DNA of 64,000 nt from UBA9339 sp964535195 (GTDB taxonomy: Bacteria > Pseudomonadota > Gammaproteobacteria > UBA9339). Shown here piece by piece: positions 8,337 through 18,441 of the stretch (the first letter of the stretch is position 1; each line of letters starts with the position of its first letter). A program made the position numbers and the translations under genes. The notes beneath the pieces were generated by a model, which was given only the letters and a program-made list of their open reading frames with translations, was not told the origin of the DNA and searched no databases. The stretch is from assembly GCA_964535195.1 (NCBI GenBank), contig CAZHSI010000001.1, forward strand, positions 216,664 through 280,663, read 5' to 3'.

Positions 8337-10634
8337 ATGCACATTAATAAGATCGTTATTAGAATAATATTTATATTTATAATATCTTGTATGCTTCTTA
8401 TTACCACAGTGTCTTTTGCCATGCCGCATCTAACGGGAAGACAACTAAAAGCCATTCTTAATGAGCATGAAGATCTCAAAACATTTACGCGTAAGTTATA
8501 CGCTTTATTTGCAAAAACAAATCTTGATAGACGTACTTATAGCAGAAGCTTGGAAGACAGAAGATTAGATGCTTTTGCGCGATTATTAGTAGGCAATGAA
8601 ACTTGTGCTGCTGTGGCATTTGATGGAGAACATATAATTATATCTACAAATCAAGAGAGTCATCCTGGAGGCGTGGTTGATTTTGAGCATGAAATGGAGT
8701 TTCTTCCGCCGCTAACAGGGGAGATTTATTTGCCGAGGGGTATACCTATTAGAAGCAAAATAAGTACAACTGGCACTATGATATACTCGTCTTATCGCCC
8801 TGGAAAATTGCCGAATGGCACAGCAGCAGCTTTTTCATCAAGCGGCATTGTTTTTACTTCTAATGGAGATATATTATTTTACCCAACCGTACAGGCTATT
8901 GGTATCGATGGTAGACCAGCTGCATTTCCAAATGAGGCGGTAGAAGAAGGAAAAGAACCAATTGTAGTTTTACCAAATCAATATGAAACTATAAATATAG
9001 ATAGTTTAAGTCAGAGAGTAAGAGTTCTTCTTAAACATTTATCTTATGTAACTACTTATACAGGAACAGATGAAATAGAGTTATATAATAGTAGAGAAAA
9101 AGTATTAGGATATTCACTGATATATGAAACCTTAAAATTGTATCCTAATGCAGATCCTAATGAGATTGCGTATTTTGTAACATATATTAATAGATATTTT
9201 TGGGATTTTACCCGTAAATATCCAAATGCTGATTATGCAAAAATAAAGGAATGGTGGGGAGCGATTATTGAAGATCTTGAAAACAAGCGCATTAAAAAAC
9301 CTGACTTTATAAAAGATGCGTATGAAGATGAAGAGACAAAAGGGATTGCTTTAAGGCTTTGCGAGGAACATAAAGGTGATGAAGAATATGCGGCGCTTGC
9401 CAAGCAAATAAGAGAAGGAAAATTACGTGACATTCAGGATGATAAATTTATAAAATTTGCTTTCCAGTATTTTGTCGATTTAAAAAAATTGGAAGATTAT
9501 TTTAGAGAAGGAAAGGGAAGGCTGGTTTCTCTGTTGTCCCAACAACATTCTCCTAAAATGGAAGATTTGGCCATTATTCTGGACGAAGATGAAGAGGGTA
9601 TACATGCAGAGATGCGAGTATTTTTATATCTATTAGAACGCTTGTCGCCAGGTATTCCTATCTCAGCTATTCCTTACATAGCGACATCTAAGCTGTGTTG
9701 TGCTCATTGTAATTTAGTAATGGCCCTATTGGGCATAAAAACTAATGGTAGACAAAGAAATATATTTTCCCCATGGCCATTAGCTGAAAAAATTAGGACA
9801 AATGAAAATATTGTAGAAAAGTTACTTGGCAAGCTATATCCAGAATATTGTCGGCTAAAAGGCGAAAAGATTACGTCTCCTTCTGGTATACAGGGGTGGT
9901 CGGGTAATGCAGAGCCTACAAAAGCTGATGCGGTATGGCTAATTCTACAGTCACTAGGAGCCTTAGGTGATAAAGACTTGCAGCGTCTTGATATTGCCAA
10001 ACAACAACTGCGAAGCTCTAAAAGAGTCATTCCTGATGAGTCAGACAATGAAGATGGTGAGTATTTTGATGACACAATAGATTCAGAGGCTTCAGGCACT
10101 GGTTATCATAAAATTGGTAATTGTCTTTTTGATGCTATTGCGGAAATAACAGGCATAGATGGAGTAGAATTGAGAAGAAGAGCTGTGCGACATATTAAAG
10201 GTGATGCTGAATTGCGAAACTTAATTGAGGCGGCAATTGATGCCAGAGATGAACGAGATTTTTTAGTTATTGTAACAGGTGATGAGGTGATGTATGAAAG
10301 TTTTGGAAGATACATTTACTTGATGGGTCAGGATCAAACCTGGGGAACAAATACAGAATTGATGGCTTTAGCGCGCAATCTTCGTCGTTCTGTACGAGTA
10401 TACCATTACGATGAGCATAGGCTACTGTATGTAGAAGAGATCCCTTCGCGGGCTTTTATAGAAACAGGTGGACCAATAGAATTAGATCTTACTGATAACC
10501 ACTATACAGCCCATGCTGCTACAATATCTGAAGGAAAGTTACAACAATATAAACAGTATGTAGAAGAGGCTATATTTAATGGAATGCTAACGATAGGCAT
10601 AATTAGATCGATGTTAGAGCCTATAAAAAAATAA
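8337..10634 (+). CDS. Secreted protein with deaminase-like and OTU cysteine-protease domains
   Basis: A 765-residue protein with an ordinary ribosome site (GATGAGG) and a Sec signal peptide (hydrophobic residues 6-27, ending SFA before MPHL). The middle carries a zinc-deaminase signature like the OTT_1508 family first noted in Orientia: HAE at residues 423-425 and SKLCCAHC with the metal pair C455/C458. The C-terminal third is an OTU domain: GNCLFDAI with candidate nucleophile C596, the conserved WGTNTELMALARNL, and DNHY with candidate His H722. OTU proteases cleave ubiquitin; the deaminase would act on a nucleobase or other amine. Bacteria lack ubiquitin, so a host target is the natural inference. 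Flanked by the decayed AAA_4 gene and an IS110 remnant. Domain calls are by motif; targets unknown. Confidence 0.8.
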   Translation: MHINKIVIRIIFIFIISCMLLITTVSFAMPHLTGRQLKAILNEHEDLKTFTRKLYALFAKTNLDRRTYSRSLEDRRLDAFARLLVGNETCAAVAFDGEHIIISTNQESHPGGVVDFEHEMEFLPPLTGEIYLPRGIPIRSKISTTGTMIYSSYRPGKLPNGTAAAFSSSGIVFTSNGDILFYPTVQAIGIDGRPAAFPNEAVEEGKEPIVVLPNQYETINIDSLSQRVRVLLKHLSYVTTYTGTDEIELYNSREKVLGYSLIYETLKLYPNADPNEIAYFVTYINRYFWDFTRKYPNADYAKIKEWWGAIIEDLENKRIKKPDFIKDAYEDEETKGIALRLCEEHKGDEEYAALAKQIREGKLRDIQDDKFIKFAFQYFVDLKKLEDYFREGKGRLVSLLSQQHSPKMEDLAIILDEDEEGIHAEMRVFLYLLERLSPGIPISAIPYIATSKLCCAHCNLVMALLGIKTNGRQRNIFSPWPLAEKIRTNENIVEKLLGKLYPEYCRLKGEKITSPSGIQGWSGNAEPTKADAVWLILQSLGALGDKDLQRLDIAKQQLRSSKRVIPDESDNEDGEYFDDTIDSEASGTGYHKIGNCLFDAIAEITGIDGVELRRRAVRHIKGDAELRNLIEAAIDARDERDFLVIVTGDEVMYESFGRYIYLMGQDQTWGTNTELMALARNLRRSVRVYHYDEHRLLYVEEIPSRAFIETGGPIELDLTDNHYTAHAATISEGKLQQYKQYVEEAIFNGMLTIGIIRSMLEPIKK

Positions 10635-10750
10635 ACGTTTGAAGCAAGAACAGGTTTAGAATTGGTTGAAGTTAGCGCGGGACTTTTGCGGGGATTAGTT
10701 GTATATTGTTGTACTTCGTTAGCCTGTGGTAGTCATGACTTCCATACACG

Positions 10751-10887
10751 GCAACTAGCCAGCTCAATAATATTAAATTTAATTGCCTGCACAAACGAAA
10801 TAATTTGTAAAGCACAATAGTTTACTAAGGTTTCTGTTACACAGAAGAAACCCATGATGCCGCAAATAAATGATTCCCAACGGTTTG
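10751..10887. repeat. Direct repeat, copy 2: 3' remnant of a second glycosyltransferase gene
   Basis: Matches 4113-4248. Read on the minus strand it still encodes the final residues of the glycosyltransferase (TVGNHLFAASWVSSV, stop), but the rest of the gene is gone and replaced by an IS110 fragment. This is therefore the last trace of a paralogous gene. About 120 bp before it (10635-10750) shows no gene; it holds GCGGGACTTTTGCGGGG, similar to a motif just after the tRNA. Confidence 0.75.
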
Positions 10888-10888
10888 C

Positions 10889-11104
10889 TGCTGCCTCATG
10901 CCCCATTTCCGTAAATTTTTGACCCCAGTAATTTGATCATCCACATGCTTCTCTTCCTATCAAACACCGAGGCAATTAATTAATAAGTTCTAGTAACATA
11001 TTTTTTTGTTATCGTTTTATTAATTACCTTTTTCCTATATGATCAACCTTATGTGCCGGAAAAACGTTTTTTGCAATATCTATACCTAATGTTGTAATAT
11101 TCAT
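10889..11104 (-). pseudogene. IS110-family transposase, 5' fragment, decayed
   Basis: The minus strand starts MNITTLGIDIAKNVFPAHKV, the typical N-terminus of IS110-family (DEDD) transposases. After several in-frame TAA codons it continues with LPRCLIGREACG and YWGQKFTEMGHE, the next conserved block of the family. It is cut off at the junction with the glycosyltransferase remnant, so only about 70 codons remain. Non-functional. The following 180 bp up to the next gene shows nothing else. Confidence 0.8.
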
Positions 11105-11285
11105 GCTGGTTACCCCTAAAGATTTATTGAATAATAATTATAATCATTATTCTGGCTATTTAAGAGCCGTTTTAATCATTAGGCAGGAAATTTTAACTTT
11201 GTCTTGACATTTTTAATATCTGAGCTTCAACGATGGAAGCTGAGGTGATTTTAGCTTATATATTTAGAATATTAGGAGAAAGCGT

Positions 11286-11612
11286 ATGATTACAAATCTA
11301 TCTTCAGAACATATGCATTATATAACGGGAGGGGGAGTGTGCTTAAAAACAGTATTGTTTTCCGTATCATATACATGTGTCGCTACTGGTCTAGCATTAC
11401 AGACGTTTGGTTATGCTTTGCATGTGAATTCACCATATAGACCAGAAGTGGTAGGTGTAGGCGATAGTCCTACGATTCCTGCTGTTTCTGATAATAGATT
11501 TGTATTGAGACAAAGAACATGGGGTGTATCTTTTGCTACAATTGGGTTTCTATTAAGTGCCGGAGGAGCTATTTTAATGTACATGGCTCCAACTGAACCA
11601 GAATGCAACTAA
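11286..11612 (+). CDS. Double-glycine-leader small membrane peptide
   Basis: A 108-residue protein with a clear ribosome site (AGGAG). Its first 17 residues, MITNLSSEHMHYITGGG, look like the double-glycine leader of peptides exported by C39-peptidase ABC transporters (LS-x-E-x-M-x-x-I-x-GG). The mature part has two hydrophobic segments flanking HVNSPY and NRFVLRQRTWGVS. The same two-segment module, with HVNSPY, NR-x-L-x-QRT-x-GxS and a terminal AP, ends the LVIVD protein encoded at 16890-18197. No exporter gene is near. Could be a bacteriocin-like or host-directed peptide; function unknown. Confidence 0.65.
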   Translation: MITNLSSEHMHYITGGGVCLKTVLFSVSYTCVATGLALQTFGYALHVNSPYRPEVVGVGDSPTIPAVSDNRFVLRQRTWGVSFATIGFLLSAGGAILMYMAPTEPECN

Positions 11613-11799
11613 AAAATTTATCAAGAGATGGTTAATTTGTTTTGATACTAACTAAAGTTTTTTAAAATAAAAAAGTTGTTTCTGTAAATTTAGTTTTAAT
11701 TACTATTTATAGTACATTTGTATTCTAGCAGTGCATGGTTTAAAACAAATCCTGGATCCAGGAATATAATGGAATTATGATTTTTTTGGGAGGTGAAAA

Positions 11800-14700
11800 G
11801 TGTATATAAATCTAAAAAATGCATTGTTGGTTTTAACCTCATGGATCATTTTAAGTTTATTTTTATTTGGAAGTCAGACAACATTTGCTGCTATACCATC
11901 TGTCCCTGCGGGTGTTACGGCTACCGTGACATGTAACTCAGTAACTGTTTCCTGGTCAGCGGTGAGTGGAGCAACAAGCTATAATGTTAGCATTAATGGG
12001 GATATAAGAAGTACTACGAGTACCTCATATACTTATACAGGGCTTACCTCTGGGGCAAGCTATGATTATGCAGTTAGAGCGAATAATAGTGGTGGTTCAA
12101 GTGCATATAGCTCATCACGATCGATAACTACAATCTCTACACCTTCTGTTCCATCTGGCGTTACTGCGAGTTCTACGAGTAACTCAATAACTGTTTCTTG
12201 GTCTGCGGTTAGCGGAGCAACAAGTTATGATATAAGTGTTAATGGCGATGTAAGGAATACTACTAGTACTTCATATACCTACACAGGTTTATCTTCGGGG
12301 ACAACTTATAGTTATGCAGTAAAAGCAAATAATAGTTGTGGTTCCAGCGCATATAGTTCATCTAAGTCAATAACTACAACGGTTTCGATTCCATCTGTCC
12401 CTGCGGGTGTTACGGCTACCGTGACATGTAATTCAGTAACTGTTTCCTGGTCAGCGGTTAGTGGAGCAACAAGCTATAATGTTAGCATTAATGGGGATAT
12501 AAGAAGTACTACGANNNNNNNNNNNNNNNNNNNNNNNNNNNNNNNNNNNNNNNNNNNNNNNNNNNNNNNNNNNNNNNNNNNNNNNNNNNNNNNNNNNNNN
12601 NNNNNNNNNNNNNNCATCTAAGTCAATAACTACAACGGTTTCGATTCCATCTGTCCCTGCGGGTGTTACAGCTACCGTGACATGTAATTCAGTAACTGTT
12701 TCCTGGTCAGCAGTTAGTGGAGCAACAAGTTATGATGTCAGTGTTAATGGTGATGTAAGGAATACTACTAGCACTTCGTATACTTATACCGGATTATCAG
12801 CAGGTACAACCTATAGCTATGCAGTAAGGGCAAAAAATGATAGTGGTTCTAGTTCATATAGCTCTGCTCAAGCAGTAACTACTTTACTTTCTATACCAAC
12901 TAGCGTGACTGCAAGTTCTACAAGTAATTCAGTAACTGTATCATGGTCAGCGGTTAGTGGAGCAACAAGTTATGACGTCAGTGTTAATGGGGATGTAAGA
13001 AATACTACTAGTACTTCGTATACCTATATAGGTTTAACATCGGGCACAACTTATAGTTATGCAGTAAGAGCAAAAAATAGCGGTGGTTCAAGTGGTTATA
13101 GTTCATCTCAATCAATAGTAACAAACGCGACCTCAATACCTTCTCTACCAACGGGAATTGCTGCGACGGCTACAAGCAGTACACTAATTATATATTGGAA
13201 TGTGGTTAGTGGGGCAGCAAGTTACGATGTGAGTGTTAATGGAGATGTGAGAAATACTACTAGTGCCTCGTATACTTATACAGGCTTATCGGCAGGTACT
13301 ACCTATAGTTATGCGGTAAGAGCGAAAAATAATGATGGTTCTAGTTCATATAGCTCTACCCAATCAATAACAACAATACCATCTACACCTACAGGAGTTA
13401 TAGCAAGCGCAACGGATAATACCGTGACTATATCGTGGTCAGCGGTTAGTGGAGCAACCAGTTATGACGTCAGTGTTAATGGGGATGTAAGGAATACTGC
13501 TAGTACTTCGTATACCTATACAGGTTTATCATCGGGAACAACTTATAGTTATGCAATAAGGGCAAAAAATAGTAGTGGCTTTAGTGCGTATAGCTCTGCT
13601 CAATCAATAGTAACTCCTTCTACATTTTCGGGTATTTCTATTCCATCTAATGTTACCGCAAGCGCTACGAGTAATTCAGTGACTGTAACGTGGTCAGGGG
13701 TTAGCGGAGCAACAAGTTACGATGTGAGTGTTAATGGTGATATAAGAAATACTACTAGTACTTCGTATACTTATACAGGTTTATCGGCAGGTACAGCTTA
13801 TAGTTATGCAGTGAGGGCGAAAAACAATAATGATTCTAGTTCATATAGTACTTCTCAATCAATAACAACAATACCATCTGTGCCGACTGGAGTTATTGCT
13901 ACTGCTAGCAGTAATTCAGTGACTGTATCGTGGTCAGCGGTTAGTGGAGCATCAAGTTATGATGTTAGTGTCAATGGAGATGTAAGAAGCACTAATGGAA
14001 CTTCGTATACTTATACTGGGTTAACCTCAGGAACAACTTATAGTTATGCAGTAAAAGCAAAAAATAGTAGTGGTTTTAGTGCGTATAGCCCTGCTCAATC
14101 ATTAGTAACACCGGATCAAACACTTTCTGTGCCAACAGATGTTACTGCAACTGCTACAGCTGATACAATAACCATTTTTTGGAATGGAGTTGTTGGGGCA
14201 ACAAATTACGATATTAGTGTTAATGGTGATGTGAGAAACACCACAAATGCTTACTATACTTACACTGGATTAACATCAGGTATATCCTATACTTTTATGG
14301 TAAGAGCAAAGAATAGTAATGGCTCTAGTGCTTATAGTGCATCAAGGTCAATAACAACTGCAGTTCTAACTCCAACTGTTCCAACAGTAGTTACAGCTAC
14401 CGCTACAAGTAACTCAGTTACTGTATCATGGGTTGCGGTTAGCGGAGTAACAAGTTATGATGTGAGTGTTAATGGCGACGTAAGAAATACTACTAGTACT
14501 TCTTATACTTATACGGGATTAGATTCGGATAAAGTTTATAGTTATGCGGTAAGGGCAAATAACGATAATGGTTCGAGTGGCTATAGTTCACCTCAATCAA
14601 TAGTGACAACAACTTTAATACCTTCGGTACCAGCAGGTATTTCTGCAACTGCAACAAGTGATTCAATAACTGTTTCATGGGTTGCAGTTAGTGAAGCAAC

Positions 14701-16795
14701 AAACTACGATGTGAGTGTTAATGGTGATGTAAAAAATACTACCAGCACTTTTTATACTTATACTGGTTTAGCTTCAGGTGCGACCTATAATTATGCAGTA
14801 AGGGCAAATAATCAGAATGGCTCAAGTACATATAGTTCTTCTAAATCAATAATAACTACAACAGTTCTAAGTCCTTCCATAGAAATGAAATTAGCCAAAG
14901 GCTTACAGATGCTTTCTCCTTCGCTAGATCCTACAAAAAACTGGCTTGCTGCATCTGGAGGGAACTATACCTATGTAGATTGTATAAAAAATAGACCGCT
15001 TCTTGTTAAAGGACCGTCAGATATATCTGCGGGATTATTGCGGCATATTTTTGAAGGATTGGGAGCGCAAATGAATATAACCCCTAATACCCTTTATAAT
15101 GTATATGATATAAGAATGGTGGCTGCGCAAAGAGCGTTTGCAGAAATGGTGGATATAGCAGATGCTGGGGGTATGGATGCTCTTACGTGGAGTAAACTTT
15201 CTGAGACATTACAGCAATATGGGGAGGACCAAACTAGTTTTGATAGAAGCGAATTTTGGCGAAAATTTGATAAACATTTCTGGTTGTTATTTTTAGCAGA
15301 ATTCAATCTGACAAACGCAAATAGCGACATAAAACATATCTCTGATTTTTTAAGAGCAAAAACTCCTATAAATAATAATTCACCAGGCATAGACATTATC
15401 TACTTAAGAATGGTTTTAAGGGGCATGGGACTACCAATAGCTGATTTTGGTGCCTATCCTAATTTGGAAACCCAGGTTGCAATAAAGTTGCTACATAGTC
15501 AAGCAGGGCTGTATATGGACTACGAAATTACCAATGCTGACTGGAGCGGACCTGATGGCATAGGGCCAGACGTCGACAACAAGATTCGTCGTGGTATATG
15601 GAATTATTTGGAAAGGTTTGCAAACATGCCCGCACAACAAAAAGTTGATGAAAGGAAATATTTTTTATCTTCATCGTCATGGGGCAAGATTGGAAAAGAA
15701 GCAGCTGCTGCTTTAGATATAAAAATTGAAAAAAACATTGAAGTTGATGGTAAAGGAACTATTACTGTAAGATGTAATGGAGCTGATAGTATTGTATTTG
15801 ATGTAATAAATGAAGAAGGAACAACTGTTTTTATGTCGAGAATGGGAACCACAGGCAGCTTGACATCTGATAATTTAAGTTTTGGTTCTGGCAAGTATTC
15901 TATTAACGCAAAAGCCGTAATAGAAGTAAACAATAAGGAATATAAAAAGACATCTAGTGTCGGTTTCGTGGTTCAACCTATAAATAATTATCAAGGAACA
16001 ACAATAGGTTCTTCACCTGTTCCTGATATTAGTATCGGACCACCAACAGGACCAACTCAAGCTATGATTGAAGTTAGATCTCATTTAGATACATTGTTAT
16101 CGACGTATCATGCATATGAATATCCTGACGGATATAAAATAGAAGATTTTACTTGGGGTACAGCATATAGAGAAAGATATGAAAATGAGATTAAATTTTC
16201 TTTAAATGTCTTAGCCTTACAGAAGGGTATATATAATCTTGATGTGTTGCTATTTGAAACTGGATGTGTTCTTGCAGATATTGCGGATAATGGATTACGA
16301 GCCTATGAACAAGCAGTAGCGTCAGCAGGGCCTCCTACAGGTTATCCTCCTCAGATGGTATGTCTTGGTGTTGTTGCTGGTGGTATTTTTATTATGGATT
16401 TTTTCTACAATCCTGATCCTAGGATATTTAGAAATTTACCACAAGCACTAGGGATAACTGAGAAGACACCACCAGATTCGTTGGGTATAAACGGTTATCT
16501 AAATAAGAAAATTGCGAGAGCATTAGCAAAAGCATCTTTTGTAAAGAACAGCAATTATAATTATTTAGTATATATGGGCAAATTTTTGTGGTTATTCAGT
16601 GGCCCACGACAGATGTTCATTGATGACCTTGACAAATATAAGAATGAAACCAATAGAAGGACAGATGTATCTACAGCATACAAAAAAGAATTATTAGACT
16701 ACATAGAAGTGATAAAGAGTATGAATGTAAACTATGGTCAATCTCTGTCAGATATGAACTACTTTTTAAATGAGATCGACAAAGGGTATAACTAA
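11800..16795 (+). CDS. Secreted multi-fibronectin-III repeat protein with large unknown C-terminal region (contains an assembly gap)
   Basis: Starts at GTG 11800 after GGGAGGTG, with a signal peptide (hydrophobic residues about 8-30, ending TFA). Then come near-identical fibronectin type III repeats of 80-90 residues, each with a TVSWSAVSGATSYDVSVNGD core, TSTSYTYTGL and YAVRA. Two full repeats and part of a third precede the gap; nine follow it. From about 14875 a region of roughly 640 residues has no repeat and no family I recognise. The two sides of the gap are in different frames only because the 100-N filler is arbitrary; comparison with repeat 1 gives 93 bp (plus whole repeats) as the in-frame filler. 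The likely role is surface adhesion or display. The next gene lies 95 bp downstream. Confidence 0.8.
12515..12614. other. Assembly gap of 100 N inside the FN3 repeats
   Basis: Exactly 100 N, a filler of unknown true size. The DNA on each side repeats almost exactly (12360-12514 against 12615-12715 and 11890-12010), so the assembler probably broke in the repeat array. The number of FN3 repeats is therefore a minimum. Confidence 0.95.
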
Positions 16796-16889
16796 ATATT
16801 TTATTATCATGACAGCTATTAATGTGTGCCAAGAAAATATTTGGCTTGACGAGTTGAAAAAATTGGATAATTTCATACTGGAGGCAAAA

Positions 16890-18197
16890 ATGCAAAAAAA
16901 AATTTTTATTATGTTGAAGATGTTTATTACTCTATATTCTTTAATATATGTAAATACTGCATTTGGTAGAATAGAAGGCACCAGAGATGCTATGGTTGTA
17001 AATAACAGCGCTTATGTTGTAAATGCATGGCAAGGTGTTGATATTATAAATGTTTCTGAACCAAGTAATTTTTCTATAGTTGGACACGTTTCAATAAATA
17101 ATCCTATAAGTGTAAAAGTAGTTGGAGATTATGCGTATATTGTCGGAAGTATTTCAGTAAAAAATCCAATGGATGTAAGAGTGATTGAAGAGGCAGAATA
17201 TGTTAATGGGGGATTGTATATAGTTAATATTTCGGACCCAAATAATCCTTATATAGTAGGACAAACAAATGTAACATTAGGTCTTCCTTATGGTATAGAT
17301 GTGGTAGGCAATTATGCCTATATTACAGAAATCGAGTTACCATCACGTGGGTACACTTCAGGATTAACTATATATGATATTAGTAATAAAACATCACCTA
17401 TTATAGTTGGGCATATAGCTACGCACAATCCTAGTGGCGTAAAAGTTGTCGATAATTATGCCTATGTTGCGGATCAGCCAGGAGGACTTAAGATAGTTAA
17501 TATTGCTAACCCATCAAACCCAACACTGGTAGGAAATATAACCACCAGTTGTGCTGTAAAAGTAGATATAGTTGGTAATTATGCTTATGTTGCAGATGCT
17601 ACTGCAGGAATAAAAATATTTAACATTGCTAACCCAGAATTCCCTATTTTAGTTGGAAATATAACCACTAATAATGCTAGAGATATTAAAGTCATTGATA
17701 ATTACGCTCTTGTTGCAGATTATACAGCGGGAGTTAAAATATTTGATATTTCTAACCCACAAGATCCTGTTTTAGTTAAAAGTATAGATGCTGCTGAATC
17801 TCAGGGGGTAACGGTATTTGGAAACTATGTTTATGTATCTGCTGGTACAGCTGGGCTGATAACAATAGATCTATCAAATTCGTCAAGCACAGCCTCCTCC
17901 TTTTCAAGCAGTTTGATTACAGGAACTGCTTCTTCGAATGTTGCGTTATCGAATGAAATGGTTACAAACAGCTGGTCACCGTCAAAAATAATTACTATTA
18001 TATCGCCTATTAGCGCTGCTACTGGTACTACACTATTGTCGTTAGGCCATATTATACACGTGAACTCACCTTATTTAGGAACCACAAAAAACAATAGAGC
18101 TTTGTGCCAAAGAACATTAGGTATATCTATTGCTATAATTGGAGGATTTCTTAATGCGGCTAGTCTTGCATTATCAAGTATAGCCCCAAATTTGTAG
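16890..18197 (+). CDS. Secreted LVIVD-repeat beta-propeller protein with C-terminal two-helix module
   Basis: Start placed at ATG 16890: GGAGG lies 5 bp before it and it opens a signal peptide (MQKKIFIMLKMF to NTAFG). An upstream in-frame ATG at 16770 would overlap the preceding gene by 26 bp and bury this signal. The 435-residue product holds about seven LVIVD repeats (pattern GLKIVNIANPSNPTLVGN followed by KVDIVGNYAYVAD), which normally fold into a surface beta-propeller. A Ser-rich linker leads to a hydrophobic C-terminal module (TGTTLLSLGHIIHVNSPY, then QRTLGISIAIIGGFLNA) shared with the double-glycine peptide at 11286. Probably expressed with the FN3 protein 95 bp upstream. Confidence 0.75.
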   Translation: MQKKIFIMLKMFITLYSLIYVNTAFGRIEGTRDAMVVNNSAYVVNAWQGVDIINVSEPSNFSIVGHVSINNPISVKVVGDYAYIVGSISVKNPMDVRVIEEAEYVNGGLYIVNISDPNNPYIVGQTNVTLGLPYGIDVVGNYAYITEIELPSRGYTSGLTIYDISNKTSPIIVGHIATHNPSGVKVVDNYAYVADQPGGLKIVNIANPSNPTLVGNITTSCAVKVDIVGNYAYVADATAGIKIFNIANPEFPILVGNITTNNARDIKVIDNYALVADYTAGVKIFDISNPQDPVLVKSIDAAESQGVTVFGNYVYVSAGTAGLITIDLSNSSSTASSFSSSLITGTASSNVALSNEMVTNSWSPSKIITIISPISAATGTTLLSLGHIIHVNSPYLGTTKNNRALCQRTLGISIAIIGGFLNAASLALSSIAPNL

Positions 18198-18441
18198 TTT
18201 CAAATATTATCTAAGAATTAGGTTTCGATCGTGGGAATGCGTAAGCGTCAAACCAAAAGCATCTACCCAAAAATAGCAACTAAAGTGGGCGAAATATCTA
18301 GACCAATATTGTTAATAATAACCATTCCGCATTTACACGTTTTAGCAATGTCAAAGTATGGCTATAGTGTATTTCCCGGTCTAGTTGCGCAAATATTTTC
18401 CTTATATTATGCCCCAAAAACTTCGCCGTGAAGGATGGTAA

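Noticed and set aside
11890..14870. Regular DNA repeats that could suggest a CRISPR or satellite array
   Set aside because: The repeats are codon-phased FN3 domains of about 240-280 bp within one gene; no short direct repeats with unique spacers.
18231..18431. Plus-strand open frame of 66 codons before the giant gene
   Set aside because: No ribosome site, no motif, composition unlike neighbouring genes; the reverse strand is also broken. No function supported.
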